From assembly GCA_021234155.1 (NCBI GenBank), contig JAJEKV010000003.1, forward strand, positions 27,571,166 to 27,635,165: DNA of 64,000 bases, given 5' to 3'. The position numbers and the translations under genes are program-made. Position 1 is the stretch's first letter; each line of letters opens with the position of its first letter. Below are positions 1 to 10,585 of the stretch, one piece after another. The notes under the pieces are model-generated. The model saw nothing but the letters and a program-made list of their open reading frames with translations. It was not told the origin of the DNA and did no database searches. The stretch comes from Isoetes taiwanensis. Its lineage: Eukaryota; Streptophyta; Lycopodiopsida; Isoetales; Isoetaceae.

Positions 1-29
1 TTTTAGCATGTTCCTATGCTGCAAGTTCT

Positions 30-790
30 TGTCGTGCCCTACATTCTAAAAGAATGTCTTGAGAATACTCTAAATTCATAGATTCTCTAAGATTCTACCA
101 AGGTTCTCTTGGAGGTTTCGTGGAGATTCCTCTAAATTTTATAAGATTCCCTCTAGATTCCATTAGATTTCCATAGATTCTCCAAGATTCTATGACGATC
201 CCCTTAGATTCCCTTAGATCCCTTTAGATTTTATGAGATTACCTTAGGTTCCCTTACATTATATGAGATTCAAAGAGATTCTATAAAGATTCCCCTAGAT
301 ACTCTAAGATTTCATCAACATTTTCTTAGATTGCCTTAGATTTTATGAAGATTCCCTTAGATCCCCTAGATTTTAAGAGATTCCCTTAGGCTTGTAAATA
401 TTTTCCTAGATTCTCTCACATTTTATGAGATTTTATTAGATTCCGTTAGATTCTCCTGGATTCCTTTACATTCTAGAACTTTTTAGAACATTCTAAGACT
501 TTCTGGAACATTCTAAGACTTTCTGGAACATTCTGAGACTTTCAAAATATCCTAGAACTTTCTGGAAGTATTTCCCTAGATTCTCTTACCTTCCCATGGA
601 TTCCTACATTCTCAAACATTCTAGAACCTATTAGAACAATTTGAAACTTTCTGGAAGAATTTTCATAGATTCCCCCCAGATTCTCTTATGTTCTAGAATT
701 TTCTAGAATATTTTGGAACTTTCTAGAAGATTCTAGAACTTTCTAGAGCCTTCCAGAACATTTTAGAACTCTTTTGAACTAGTTAGAATG
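30..790. repeat. degenerate AGATTCC-type short tandem repeat
   Basis: The stretch is built almost wholly from diverged copies of a 10-15 bp motif around TAGATTCCCTTAGATT. Toward the right it grades into TTCTAGAAC / TTCTGGAAC motifs. The same motif in reverse complement (GGGAATCTA) fills 22,980-24,060 and 24,740-25,150, so this is one local satellite family in opposite orientations. No coding potential is seen. Confidence 0.85.
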
Positions 791-863
791 TTATACTCCA
801 TTTTATCTTAACTGGATTGTTACCCTTAAGTATATTTGAAACATAAATTATTCATAGAATTAA

Positions 864-930
864 TACTTGGTCTAGTGGTTAGAATGGGGGGCTGAGGGGG
901 TCAATGATCAAGGTTCAAATCCCCCACACA
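864..930 (+). repeat. tRNA-like element (SINE head or decayed tRNA)
   Basis: An A-box-like TGGTCTAGTGGTTAGAATG is followed about 35 bp later by a B-box-like GGTTCAAATCC, closed by CCCC that can pair with the GGGG ahead of the variable part. The spacing fits a tRNA-derived RNA polymerase III promoter. The acceptor stem does not close well, so a functional tRNA is unlikely; a SINE head or a tRNA pseudogene is the better reading. Confidence 0.5.
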
Positions 931-959
931 ACATAAAAATTTTAAAAGCCTTTCTTTAA

Positions 960-1320
960 AGGATGAGCATTCAACGTGGGCCGTAGGATCTTGGACCCGA
1001 TCAAGGGCCGAGATCGTGCCATGTGGCAAAAATCTAAAGCAACATGAGTCGTAGGATTCTAGATCGACGATCAAGATCAAGAACAACCTGGACCGTAGGA
1101 TCGATTACATATAATTCCCAAAGCCATGTGCACCGTAGGATGTGTCCCAAAGCAACGTAAGCCGTAGGATCTTGGACCGACGATCAGGATCAAATCAACT
1201 TGGACCGTAGGATCGCTTACATATATAGTCTATACACAAACTCCCAAGCCATCTGGGCCGTATGATACATCCCAAAGCCACGTGAGCCGTAGGATCTCGG
1301 ATCAACGGTCGGATTTAGGA
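960..1320. repeat. 'GTAGGATC' interspersed tandem repeats
   Basis: About eight copies of a core close to GCCGTAGGATC occur at irregular 40-50 bp spacing. They alternate with GGACCGACGATCA and with 'CCCAAAGCCACGTG'-like segments, giving a higher-order period of roughly 120-160 bp. No open frame follows the repeat. Function is unknown. Confidence 0.7.
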
Positions 1321-1357
1321 GGACAAACATAAGAACATATATATATCAGATATCTTT

Positions 1358-1597
1358 GGTATAAATTTATACCGAGAAAACTCTTGCGGTATAAATTTAT
1401 ACCGCTCGGGTCCTCTTGCGGTATAAATTTATATTTCGAATCCTCTTGTTTGTATAAATTTATACCATTTCGAGTCCTCTTGTTGTATAAATCTATACCG
1501 CATTTCGAGTCCTCTTTGCGGTATAAATTTATACCGTCTGAACTCTCTAGCATACTATGTCCACACATTACTATCTATTGAGGTATAAATTTATACC
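1358..1597. repeat. array of seven 16-bp palindromes GGTATAAATTTATACC
   Basis: Perfect or near-perfect copies begin near 1358, 1388, 1420, 1452, 1484, 1520 and 1582. The spacers carry a second conserved motif, TCGAGTCCTCTTG. The short ORFs overlapping this array on both strands are translations of the palindrome and are not genes. The arrangement is a minisatellite of about 30-36 bp with one longer interval before the last copy. Confidence 0.85.
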
Positions 1598-2573
1598 ATC
1601 TTGAAATTTATTTGGAAGAAACTAAGGACTACAGAGACAAATAAATTACAAAGTCTAAAAAAGTCCAGATTGGATACATACGCCGCCATCAGATACGTAA
1701 GTCTATAGCAAGCTGGAGGAACAAATAAGAGCAAGTGTATAAGGCAAAGCGCAAGCATCTTCGACTTCAACTCGCGTGTGAGGCACACTTTAAGGTGAAA
1801 ATATTTGCTTCATTGAGGCAATATCAAAATGTGTTGCATTTTTGGCAATTTTGTTCATAATTTTGTAGTGAATTCATAAACTTTGAACTAAATACGTTTT
1901 TGGGCACTCTTAGCGCTTGCTGTGTTTTTTCAATGTCTATTTTGTTTTGTCCTTAAAAATATTACTATTTCTCAAACCAAACTAGGGGGCCAAAAAATGG
2001 TACCAAACAAATTTGAATGGAAGCTGAGTTCAAATTTCCCTCCAAAAATGGTGCCTAAAATATTCAAATTGTCACACTTGTCACAAATATACCAAGAAAA
2101 GGGCATTTTTTTGGGAGATTTTAGGGAATCTTTCAAAGATTCCTTTTAAAGTGCGTTTGGAGCAAATTAGTGTGTTTCATTTTAAACTTTGTTGTAGACA
2201 CCGTGCTGGCCAAATTCGAACCTCAAACTGCAGAATGAATATTCGAGAGCATTGATCCTTGTGCACACTCCAGTTCAATGCTTATTTGACATTCTTTTTC
2301 TCCTCAGGCTCTGGTTTGCATCCAATTTCTTACTTCAATTCAATATGCCTGTGCTTCCTATGTTATATACTTATTGGGGTCATTTGAAAAAAGCTGCTTG
2401 GTACATTGTCCAGCTTTAGCAACCAAAATGATGTGCAGTTTTAAAGGCAAAATCCAAGCCTGCTGCCGTGGCACTACATGTTACGGTATCAGCTGCTGTT
2501 AAGAGCAGATCTTTAGAAAACCTTGGTAAATTTCAGTTACTGTTTTGACAATTTCAGTTATTGTTACTTTCAA
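1598..2573. other. unassigned stretch, no gene seen
   Basis: AT-rich sequence with only short, low-complexity ORFs and no recognisable protein similarity, splice-bounded exon or RNA gene. It lies ahead of the invertase exon. It could be part of that gene's upstream intron, but no other invertase exon is visible here. Confidence 0.5.
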
Positions 2574-2652
2574 GTCAAACAATGGCTGAAATTTAGCAAA
2601 GGTTTTAACAAGGTCTTTAGAAAACATTGCTAAATTCCAGCCATTGTTTGAC
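2574..2652. repeat. short inverted repeat (hairpin)
   Basis: The arm GTCAAACAATGGCTGAAATT plus six more bases (from 2574) is repeated in inverted orientation ending at 2652, with about two mismatches over 25-26 bp and a loop near 28 bp. A related diverged arm lies just upstream. It may be a small MITE remnant or a foldback able to form a transcript hairpin. Confidence 0.65.
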
Positions 2653-2800
2653 TCGAAAATCACATATCCATGCATTATTTCTTTAGCCATCCTGGAAATC
2701 TCTTGACCCATTTGATCTCAAGGAGTTCTGACTTAAAACCAATACGAGCTTTTTAGTACTCAAGAAATTCTGAACTTGTCTCACTGTTATGCTGTGGCAG

Positions 2801-3096
2801 TGCTTTTGTGGTTGTTAACGGCTGCATGCATAAAGACGGGAAGGCCACAAATGGCTAGAAGAGCTCTAGAACGGGCAGAGGTGAGGTTGTCCAAAGACGG
2901 TTGGCCGGAGTATTATGATGGAAAGCTAGGCAGGTACGTTGGAAAACAAGCTCGAAAGTATCAAACCTGGTCTGTGGCTGGTTATCTTGTTGCAAAGATG
3001 ATGTTGGAAGACCCTTCACACCTCGGAATGATAGCACTCGAAGAGGATAAGAAACTGAAGCCAACCCTGACAAGATCTTCATCGTGGACGGTTTGA
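2801..3096 (+). CDS. neutral/alkaline invertase, C-terminal exon (GH100), partial
   Basis: The frame encodes the very conserved carboxy end of plant cytosolic/plastid neutral invertases, which split sucrose into glucose and fructose. Recognisable runs are [52 protein letters not shown] and the terminal RSSSWT, followed by a stop at 3094-3096. The exon starts after a CAG acceptor at 2798-2800; the codon completed across the junction gives the usual Val before LLWLL. There is no disabling mutation. No earlier exon is found between 1 and 2800, so either a long intron runs off the window or this is an isolated duplicated exon. Family assignment is very secure; functionality is not. Confidence 0.88.
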
Positions 3097-4069
3097 TTTC
3101 AGCGTGAATAAACTATTGTTCACATGTGTTAAATTCTGTCGCCATGGCGATGATCATTTTAGTACTATTGACCCTCCAAAACAACAAAATATAAATTTCC
3201 CCATTGTTTCCTTACGTGCAATTTCCCCATTGTTTCCTTAGGTGGTTATGCCAAAATGGAACCTAGCTAGCCTGTTTTCTCCAATATTTCGATCTATCCA
3301 AAGGTCTTAAGCAAATGAGAAATTATTATTCAATAGATCCACCTCCGAAAACACTTGAAGCTTTGTTAACACTTCTAGTATTTCTCTATCGGTGCCTTGC
3401 CATGCATTGCTCAAAAACATCATCAATTTTAAATTCTATGGGTTCAAATTCTATAAACAACATTAATAGTCATGATTTCTACAAGTGCTCCAACTCTTGA
3501 TGTATTTCTTGATGTATTTCTGCCGAGAAATAGTTCAGACACATTGCATGTTCTGGTTCCTTTTCATTAATCATGCCAATATGACAGAAAATCGGTTATT
3601 GAGGTGCAGACAGATGTACTACAACCGTTTGTTGGCAGACTTATATGGGAATTTAATACTATTGATGGCAACAACAGACCCCTATATCTTGTTTATTGAC
3701 AATGGTTGGGGTAAGAACTCTCCAAAATCAATCCTTACCTCCACAAAAAAAGAAAGAACATTTTTTGTTTTTTGATCGAGGGACACTTGTGGACGGGCTT
3801 GTCGATGAATCTAGGGGATCTACAAACTCATTGTAAAAATATGGCAGGCGTCTAGTTTAATTTAAATATTGAGTTGGTAGATATAGTGGGGGGCGTGAAA
3901 TTGATATTTTGATTCCATAGGGTTTCATTTAAGCCACGTTACCTTTGGGAAACCGGAGGGCAACCCTCCGTGCGCAGCACCTTGTTTAACGTGTTTCCAT
4001 TCTTCTTTTCTTACTTGCAATTTCATTTTTAGTTGCATTCCATCTGAAAGCATACATTGACATTACAAG
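3097..4069. other. intergenic / invertase 3' flank
   Basis: AT-rich flank with no convincing gene. Near 3955-3980 there is a tight hairpin GGAGGGCAACCCTCC followed by GTGCGCAGCACC. This resembles the subterminal hairpin of a Helitron end, but a clean CTRR terminus is not present. Short ORFs at 3315-3500 and 3485-3775 have no recognisable similarity. Confidence 0.5.
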
Positions 4070-5480
4070 TAGATGATCCACTCCGGCGATCAACTAATAC
4101 AAGTATTTCTATAGTGCTTGGGAGTCACCAGATTCTGTTACAAAAGTTTCATATCAAAGATTTAGTGATTGGCTTTGTAAGGATATATCTAGTGCATCTA
4201 GAAAGGCAAGGGTAGCAGATGCTTTACAAGTGTTGTCTGAAGGGAGTAAGGATGAGTTGTCGGCAATCTTGGACACATTGAAAGCCCGACAGATTTAACT
4301 TCAACAATTGCCTCCAAATGATGTATTTTACCAGTCTGACTGTCAGAATGTAGTTCAAGCTTTTGATATTCCTGTGGTTGAAGTAGATCATCAAGCTCAT
4401 ATTAAGTGTGCTGAGAACTTATCTTCCTGTGCAGTTCTTGGGTATTTTACTGGTGGCTATTTAGATTCCTCACAATTTCGTGTTTGGCTGTCTGGGCTTT
4501 TGAGACGCCTTCAACTTCCTCCTTTTCAATCCATCAAGTTGTTGGCAAAAAACTTTTTTCTTATTATGTTTGAAAGTAGTGATGTAGTGGATTCTTTGGT
4601 ATCACGAGGGATTGACTCGGTGGGGAATATATAATGTACCAGTATTACTCTCCTGGCTTTACACTAGATATGGTTCGTGCATTAAAGATGCCTTACTGGT
4701 TCTCGTTACCTAATCTTCCTCCTGATCTAATGGCTCATCAATTTCTAGTTGCCATTGCAACAAGACTTGGGGTTCATATCTTACATTCCATCATGAATGG
4801 TTTAAAGGTTTGTGTTTCTATGCTAGTGGACTCGTCTTTACCAGATTGTATAGTTGTGAAGAGTGGGCCTTGGTATAAGAAGTTGGATCTTAAGCTTCTG
4901 AATGGTCTAGAATTAGTCCATTTGTTTCCTGATAAGGAGGCTTTTGCTAGCTTTCATCGAGGTAATTGTGCATCTCAGGCATCTGTTCAACATCTTCTCA
5001 GGTTCAAGCTCCCGTTGTTGCTTCTTCATCTATTCATGATCAACCTTTGCCGGTTGCTCTGTATTCCTCAACTATGGAAGATGTTCTACATACAGTTTCA
5101 ATGGTGTCATCCTTAGCACCATCAGTTGCAGCTATAGTTCCTACTACTCTCCACGTTGTTGCTTCTGCTTCTCATGCTTCTGAGATTGTCATGGTTAATA
5201 GTCCTAATCTTCAGTGCGCTAAAGAGTCATGGCAACATCTCAGTTGGAAGAAGGCAGCGAGGAAGAAGCCTGTTATGTCATCTCATGAGCCTATCCTACC
5301 TCATACTATTCAGTGGCATGATAATAAGGAGTATGATTATATACATACTATGTATAGATGGTTTTACTTAGTGGACTATTTTGTCCTCTTGTTTTTTAGT
5401 TCCATATCACAGGTCCCTTGTATGTATCTTGATTTTCCTTGATAATAGATTGTCGTCCTTAAAAAAAAAAAAAACAAAAA
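4070..5480 (+). pseudogene. decayed retroelement ORF with DUF4283-like domain and poly(A) tail
   Basis: A reading frame can be followed from about 4100 through an in-frame stop near 4297. It continues in 4308-4634 and then shifts frame into 4634-5116. The middle part has the order seen in DUF4283/LINE ORF1-type proteins: a 'FFLIMFES' strand, a long spacer, then 'PYWFSLPNLPPDLMAHQFL' and 'RLGVHILH', like the PVWVRLPGLP...LG pattern of that domain. The usual zinc knuckle is not visible. The frame closes near 5442 and a run of about 14 A begins at 5461, as expected for a retrotransposed copy. Stops and a frameshift make it non-functional. Assignment rests on pattern only. Confidence 0.5.
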
Positions 5481-5774
5481 AACCTGCATGTCTGCCAAAA
5501 AACACACAAATATAGTTTGTAAAATACGTGCCGGAACTAGTTAGTGCAAGATAATACCTGCATGTCTTTCAAAAAAGCACACAAATATAATTGTAAAATG
5601 GGTGCCAGAACTGCTTAGAGCAAGATAATACCTGCAAATCAAGGACCGTTGTTACCTCATAATAAAAGAAAGTTACATATTATTTTAATTCCAATTACTT
5701 CTCTGTTTGTTTTTCAAGTGTTAAACGCTTTAGGAGCATTTCAAGAAAATAGCAAGTTTGCAACCTAGTTTTAA

Positions 5775-6308
5775 GGCAGGATTCAGAGGGTGTGATACAA
5801 TCCAATCGCCTTGGATTCAAGCATTTACATGCTGGAGCCTTTCAGACGGGCGTCTGTAAGGGAGAAACCATTCCTATTTTTCATTTCACACAAGCGTCTG
5901 TAAGGTGACAGAATTGCACTAAAGGCTGTGCTTGATTTATGCATTTGAACACTCTCAGACAGGTGTCTGTAAGGTGAAAGAGCCTGCACCTACTTCTTGC
6001 ACTTGGAGGCATCACCTTGGATTCAAACATTTGCATGTTGGAGGCTTTCAAATAGGGGTCTGTAAGGAGGAGATCATTGCCACTATTCATCTGAGACAAG
6101 CATCTATAAGGTGTAGAAGGTTGCACTAGAGGATGGCTTGAATTCTGCATTTGGACACTTTGGACGGGTGTCTGTAAGGTGATGAAGTCTGCGCCTGCTT
6201 CTTATACATGGAAGCTTTCAAACGGGCGTCTGTAAGGGGAAAGAGGTTGTGTGTGATCAAAGTGCTTGGAGGCTTTCAGACAAGCGTCCGTAGGGTGATA
6301 CTCTAATC
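5775..6308 (+). repeat. LINE 5' repeat array with CAGACGGGCGTCTG core
   Basis: About eight diverged copies of GGCTTTCAGACGGGCGTCTG followed by TAAGGTGA are spaced 45-110 bp apart and end directly at the start codon of the LINE ORF1-like frame. The core is an imperfect palindrome. Between copies, phrases such as 'TTGGATTCAAGCATTTGCATG' recur. The position immediately upstream of ORF1 recalls the monomer promoters of some LINEs. That role is inference. Confidence 0.65.
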
Positions 6309-6957
6309 ATGGCAACTCCAGTTATAGAAGAGCCGGATGAGCCATGCATCCCTTCATTCCACCCTACTGATATGCATGTGGATGGTGCTGACGTGCAGTC
6401 CCCTCTACCTAGCACAGACATGACAGCAAAATATTTCCTGGGAGAGTACATAGATGGCCTGCATGGGTTCCTTGTCCACCGCCATTGAAACCATGACACA
6501 GGACATGCAACATGCTGAGCAGGAGACATTGACAACCATCTCTCGCCTTCGGTCAAAGGCTGAGGAGGCTGCTATCGTGATGCAAAAAGTCCAAGTCGCT
6601 TTTGAAGAGAGCCATTCACGATTGAGAGCCCTTCAAACTAGGGTCGAGACACTGGAAGTGGCCTCATCTGTAATGAACCCTATGCTAGACTTTTGCTTAC
6701 AGAAATTGGAGCATAGCTTCGCAGCTCGAGATCGAAAGGTGCAGGAGCTGCGGGCAGCCATCGCTGAACAAGGCAAGGGCCTCCATGCAGAGGCTCATGA
6801 GCAATTGCAGCGGTGCATATACGAATTGGCAAGGCAACAACAATTCCAGCATACGCATGTCTTCAAGCACTTCCAGGTGGGAACAACTAATAGAGATGAA
6901 AAGGTCGACTCAGACCACCTACCACTTTACTTGCAGCTGGGTTGGCAGGTTGTGTGA
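6309..6957 (+). pseudogene. LINE ORF1-like coiled-coil protein, frameshifted and fused to endonuclease remnant
   Basis: Translation starts MATPVIEEPDEP at 6309 and reaches a stop near 6488. The coding sense then continues in another frame (6454-6957) with about 150 residues rich in Glu, Arg, Gln, Leu and Ala in heptad pattern, a likely coiled coil as in LINE ORF1 proteins. The last residues, 'DSDHLPLYLQLGW', match the SDH end motif of AP-type endonucleases, so ORF1 is joined to the very end of the endonuclease. Most of the endonuclease domain is therefore deleted. Not functional. Confidence 0.6.
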
Positions 6958-9340
6958 ACCCCCTGTGCGACAACTCCTCACATGCCTCAACTGAAATTGG
7001 ATTATAAACATACAGGGTCTTATGCCCAGATGCTTGTAGATGACCTGATAGAAATTTTGCAGTACCCTACTCTACAGCAATAGACAGACCAGCTGATTGA
7101 CGTGCTTAGGACTACTGCAGAAAGGTGCTTTGGGATAAGCCATCATCGACGGACCTCCAGGACCACAACCTTCCATGTAATCAATGGTTTGATGCAGAGT
7201 GCAAGGAACACAAATGCTGGCTCCGCCAGGTCACAGATCCTGCTTTACGCCCACACGTAGTCAGACAGTACCGCACCTTCCTTAAAGCTAAGGGAAATAT
7301 TCTACCTCCTGGAACGTCAACCCAGGACCTTCTGGCGAAGGGTTCTCAGAAAGCCAATACATCCCATAGGGAACATCACTCTCGAGTAGTGGAGGCAATA
7401 CTTGAAACAGCTATACGTCCCTCAGGATGGACAAGCAACATTACCCCTGCAAGAAGGCCCAGCACTGAAAATCACAGAGTCAGACATGCATCAAGGCTTA
7501 CAGTGTCTTGCCAATGGGAACGCGCCAGATCTAGATGGTATATAGGCAGAATTACTCAAGTGGGCAGGGTCGTCCATAGTACTGGTGCTTACCATCTTGT
7601 TCAACAAGGAGTTAGAGGAAGGCTTCCCACTGCAATGGATCAATAGCAGAGTTGTTCCCATCTATAAGGCAGGTGACCATCACTGCCCAGCCAATTACCG
7701 AACAATCGTGGTCAGTTAGGTGTTTGCAACTGCTCATTGGGATTCTCGAGCAGTAGTTAACGGGTTGGGTAGAGGTAGCAGAGATGCGGCCCCTCATCCA
7801 GGCAGGATTCAGGCCCTGGCACTTAATCATTGACCACATCTTCACATTGCAGACTCTGATTGAAGACAGCAGGAACCTTGGGCAGGACCTATATTGCTGT
7901 TTCATGGATTTTGCGAAGGCCTTTGACATTGTGCCTCAGGAAAGCTATGGGCAAGATTGCAACAACTGGGAGTTCATGTAGATTTGCAGAATGCAGTGTA
8001 CAGGTTATATGAGAGATGCTCGTGCCGATTTCTGACAAGCCAACCATTTGATAGTAGTATAGGAGTTCACCAGGGGTGCCCTGTCTTCCCAACATTATTC
8101 GGACTTTGCATTGATCAGCTGGAGAGCTGGCTTGCTGATAATGGGGGCGGCAGAGCTCACCTTCTGCACCGGATCATCAGGCAATTAATATTTGCTGATG
8201 ATGTGGACCTTCTGGCTTACACTCCAGCAGATATACAACACCATCTCGATGCCCTGGACATATTCTGCCAAGCAACTGATATGCGTGTCAACCTGGCCAA
8301 GACTAAGGTGGTCCTCATATCATCCTCACATCAGCCGAGGATTTACTCCTTCAGTTCTCGAGGGCAAAATGTGGAAGTGGGACCTATATACAAATATTTG
8401 GAAGTGGAGTTTCCCTCTACTATGCACTGGGACACATCCATACGGCTATGAGTGATGACGGGCTGGAAGGTACTATATGCAATGTAGAACAATAGTCACA
8501 GAGCAGAGCTGCATGATTGGGCTCATCAGTTGCATCTGTTCAAGGTCTTAGTGGAGCCTGTCCTTTTATACGGGATTGAACTATGGGGCTCAACAGCGTC
8601 CCTCGCTACCTAGAATGACTTGGAGCAGGTGCAGAAAGCCTTCTTGGTACGAGCACAAGGGGTGAAGTCCACAATCCCATATCAAATTCTATTGCAGGAG
8701 ACGGGTTTCCTGCCTCTTCAGAGGGCGGCCCTTGCTATTTTCAGAAGATGGTCAATATGGACGATGCTCGTCACCCTAACCTAGCTTATATCATCGCAAT
8801 GGGGCCGCAACGCCTCAAGGCCTACTGGAGGAAAAAGAGAGCTCAATGGTTGGTTAGATGGAATGTGCAGGAGTACAGGTGCATACATGTGCAAACAGAG
8901 GTCGATCGCCACAGCTTCAGGCAATATTTTGACGCTTGATTCCTCAACAAGCGCTGGGATGCCTGTGCCCTTGAACAGGTCAAGACAGCACATTACGAGT
9001 GCCACATAAATCCCATATTGGAACGGGGTCTGCAATGCTACCTGCGTACCCACTTACCTATGAAAAGGCGCATACTCATTGCCTCAATTCACACAAGCGC
9101 ACACCATCTTCGAATTGAGACAGGCAGATGGATTCGTGAGCCACGCTAGAACATGCTTTGTCAATGCTGCCAAATGGGAGTCATTGAGGATGAATCTCAT
9201 ACCCTTTAAAGCTGCCTAGCATATGATCAAATTCGGATGCGCTATGCTGAGTTGGTCATGCCTGGCCAGCCGCTACATGTGACATTGAGCATGGCTTCTG
9301 TACGGATGCTGGGATCATACCTTCAAGAGGTCATGGATAT
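6958..9340 (+). pseudogene. LINE reverse transcriptase and C-terminal zinc knuckle, decayed
   Basis: The RT can be traced through several frames. Landmarks are 'GNAPDLDGI.AELLKW' (about 7515-7565), 'LQWINSRVVPIYKAGDHHCPANYRT' split over the next part, 'QAGFRPWH' (7800), 'CCFMDFAKAFD' (7895), 'GVHQGCPVFPTLFGL' (8070) and the catalytic 'FADD' (about 8190-8205). These are followed by 'VEPVLLYGIELWG' (about 8553-8590). Near 9150 'CQCCQMGVIEDESHTL..C' is a zinc-knuckle-like C-terminus. At least five stops and several frameshifts disable it. Together with ORF1 and the 3' end near 9560 it forms one internally deleted non-LTR element. Two further 3' fragments lie at 25,242-25,950 (minus) and 51,090-51,690 (plus). 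Confidence 0.88.
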
Positions 9341-9562
9341 GCAAGATCAGCTATGTTCTCAGGCACACACTTGACATGTATATACATATATTTCATGATG
9401 ATGTATACATGTACAGTTTGACAGCATTCTTATTACTGCCACAGTTTTTCCTTGGAAACCCTCGGGGGAGGAGGGGTGTCGCGGACAGTAATAAGTTTGC
9501 TGCGCTCCTTCATTGGGTCCCATAGGCCGATTGGTCTTCGTGGACAATAAAATTCTTTATTT
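9341..9562 (+). mobile_element. LINE 3' UTR and terminus
   Basis: The non-coding tail of the LINE ends with GTGGACAATAAAATTC. The same terminal signature is seen at 51,656 (GTGGACGAAAAAATTC) and 21,738 (GTGGACGTAAAAATTT). In the other two cases a pentanucleotide microsatellite follows directly; here the element runs into a TTTCTT-rich tract. This marks the 3' end of the family. Confidence 0.6.
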
Positions 9563-9925
9563 CTTTCTTCCTAATGCCATTATTTCCCTTCCCTTTTTTC
9601 TCTCCCTTTTTCTGTTTCTTTCCCTTTCCTATTTCCTATGCCATTTTTTCTTCCCTTTTTTCCTTTCCTCACCCCTTCTCTCTTCCCCCTTTTTCCATGC
9701 CCTTTTTCCCTCCCCCTTTTTCCATGCTCTTTTCCAATTCCCTTTTCTCCTTTCTTCGCCCTTTCCCTCTTCCCCTTTTTTGCATGGCCTTCTCGTTTCC
9801 CCTTTTTCTCCTAAGTTCCCTTCCCCCCTCCTTTTTATCTTTTTTGTTTCCTTTTCACTTTCCCATGTTTTTTTTTTCCTTCTCTTCTCTCCACCTTTTC
9901 TTCCTTTCTTTTCCCTCTAAGACAA
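9563..9925. repeat. polypyrimidine (CCCTTTTTC-type) low-complexity tract
   Basis: Nearly pure C/T sequence built from TTTCCC and CCTTTT blocks. The long open frames here (for example 9574-9993), rich in Phe, Ser, Pro and Leu, are artefacts of composition. The tract abuts the LINE 3' terminus. Confidence 0.9.
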
Positions 9926-10585
9926 TTGTTTCTTGTATAGTTTTTAAGATTGGTCCAAAATGCACTACAGCAAACGAATTGTCAGATTATTGAAGAATAG
10001 ACAATTAGGAGACTTGAATTCCCCATTCTACCACACATTGCAAAATAGTATGTCCCCATGAGCTTATAAACTATTACATAACTCGAAATAATGTCCACAA
10101 TTAAATATAGAGTCAAAATTGTTTTATGGCTAAACAATGTTGCTTTCATTGTCTTCATCATGTCTTGATCATGCATTGTCAATTGAATGCAAATATAATA
10201 AAACTTGTTGATGATATTCGTGTACTATTCGTTAAATGTTTTCCCACATGACGAAGTTGGAGAAGCAAACAACTTGAAATTGATCAAAATCTTTTATAAT
10301 TCACGTATATGTTGAACAAAGGGATACTGACAAGACATAGCTGTTGATTAACAATACAGAGGCCCAAGAAACAGATCAGGACGAGGTTATAAGTCTCCCA
10401 CACTTTTGCATGGACCAGGGGAACAAAAAGATCCCAACCAAGCTGCCATTCATACCATCAAGCAGTAATAAAGCAAAGACCAAAAACTCATCCATCCAAT
10501 GGTAAGAGCTCGTAACTTTCTAACATCTTATAAGGCCCATTCGAGCCTCACTTTCTTTTCCCGATCTTTTGGGCTGTGAATGCAG
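9926..10585. other. upstream flank of NPF pseudogene
   Basis: No gene is recognised until 10,586. A possible first NPF exon may end at the ATG|GTAAG near 10,500, but its coding content is too short to prove. Confidence 0.4.

Noticed and set aside
864-930. Functional tRNA gene
   Set aside because: A- and B-boxes are present but the acceptor stem does not pair and the anticodon arm is not convincing.
1358-1597. Regular short repeats as a CRISPR array
   Set aside because: Eukaryotic context, spacers are themselves repeated, and the repeats are complete palindromes without cas genes.
3950-3995. Hairpin GGAGGGCAACCCTCC as a Helitron 3' end
   Set aside because: The expected CTRR followed by T is not present at the right distance (CTTG instead), and no matching 5' end was found.
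9513-9993. Long overlapping ORFs rich in Phe, Ser, Pro and Leu
   Set aside because: They lie in a nearly pure pyrimidine tract; open frames follow from the lack of A and G and have no coding signature.
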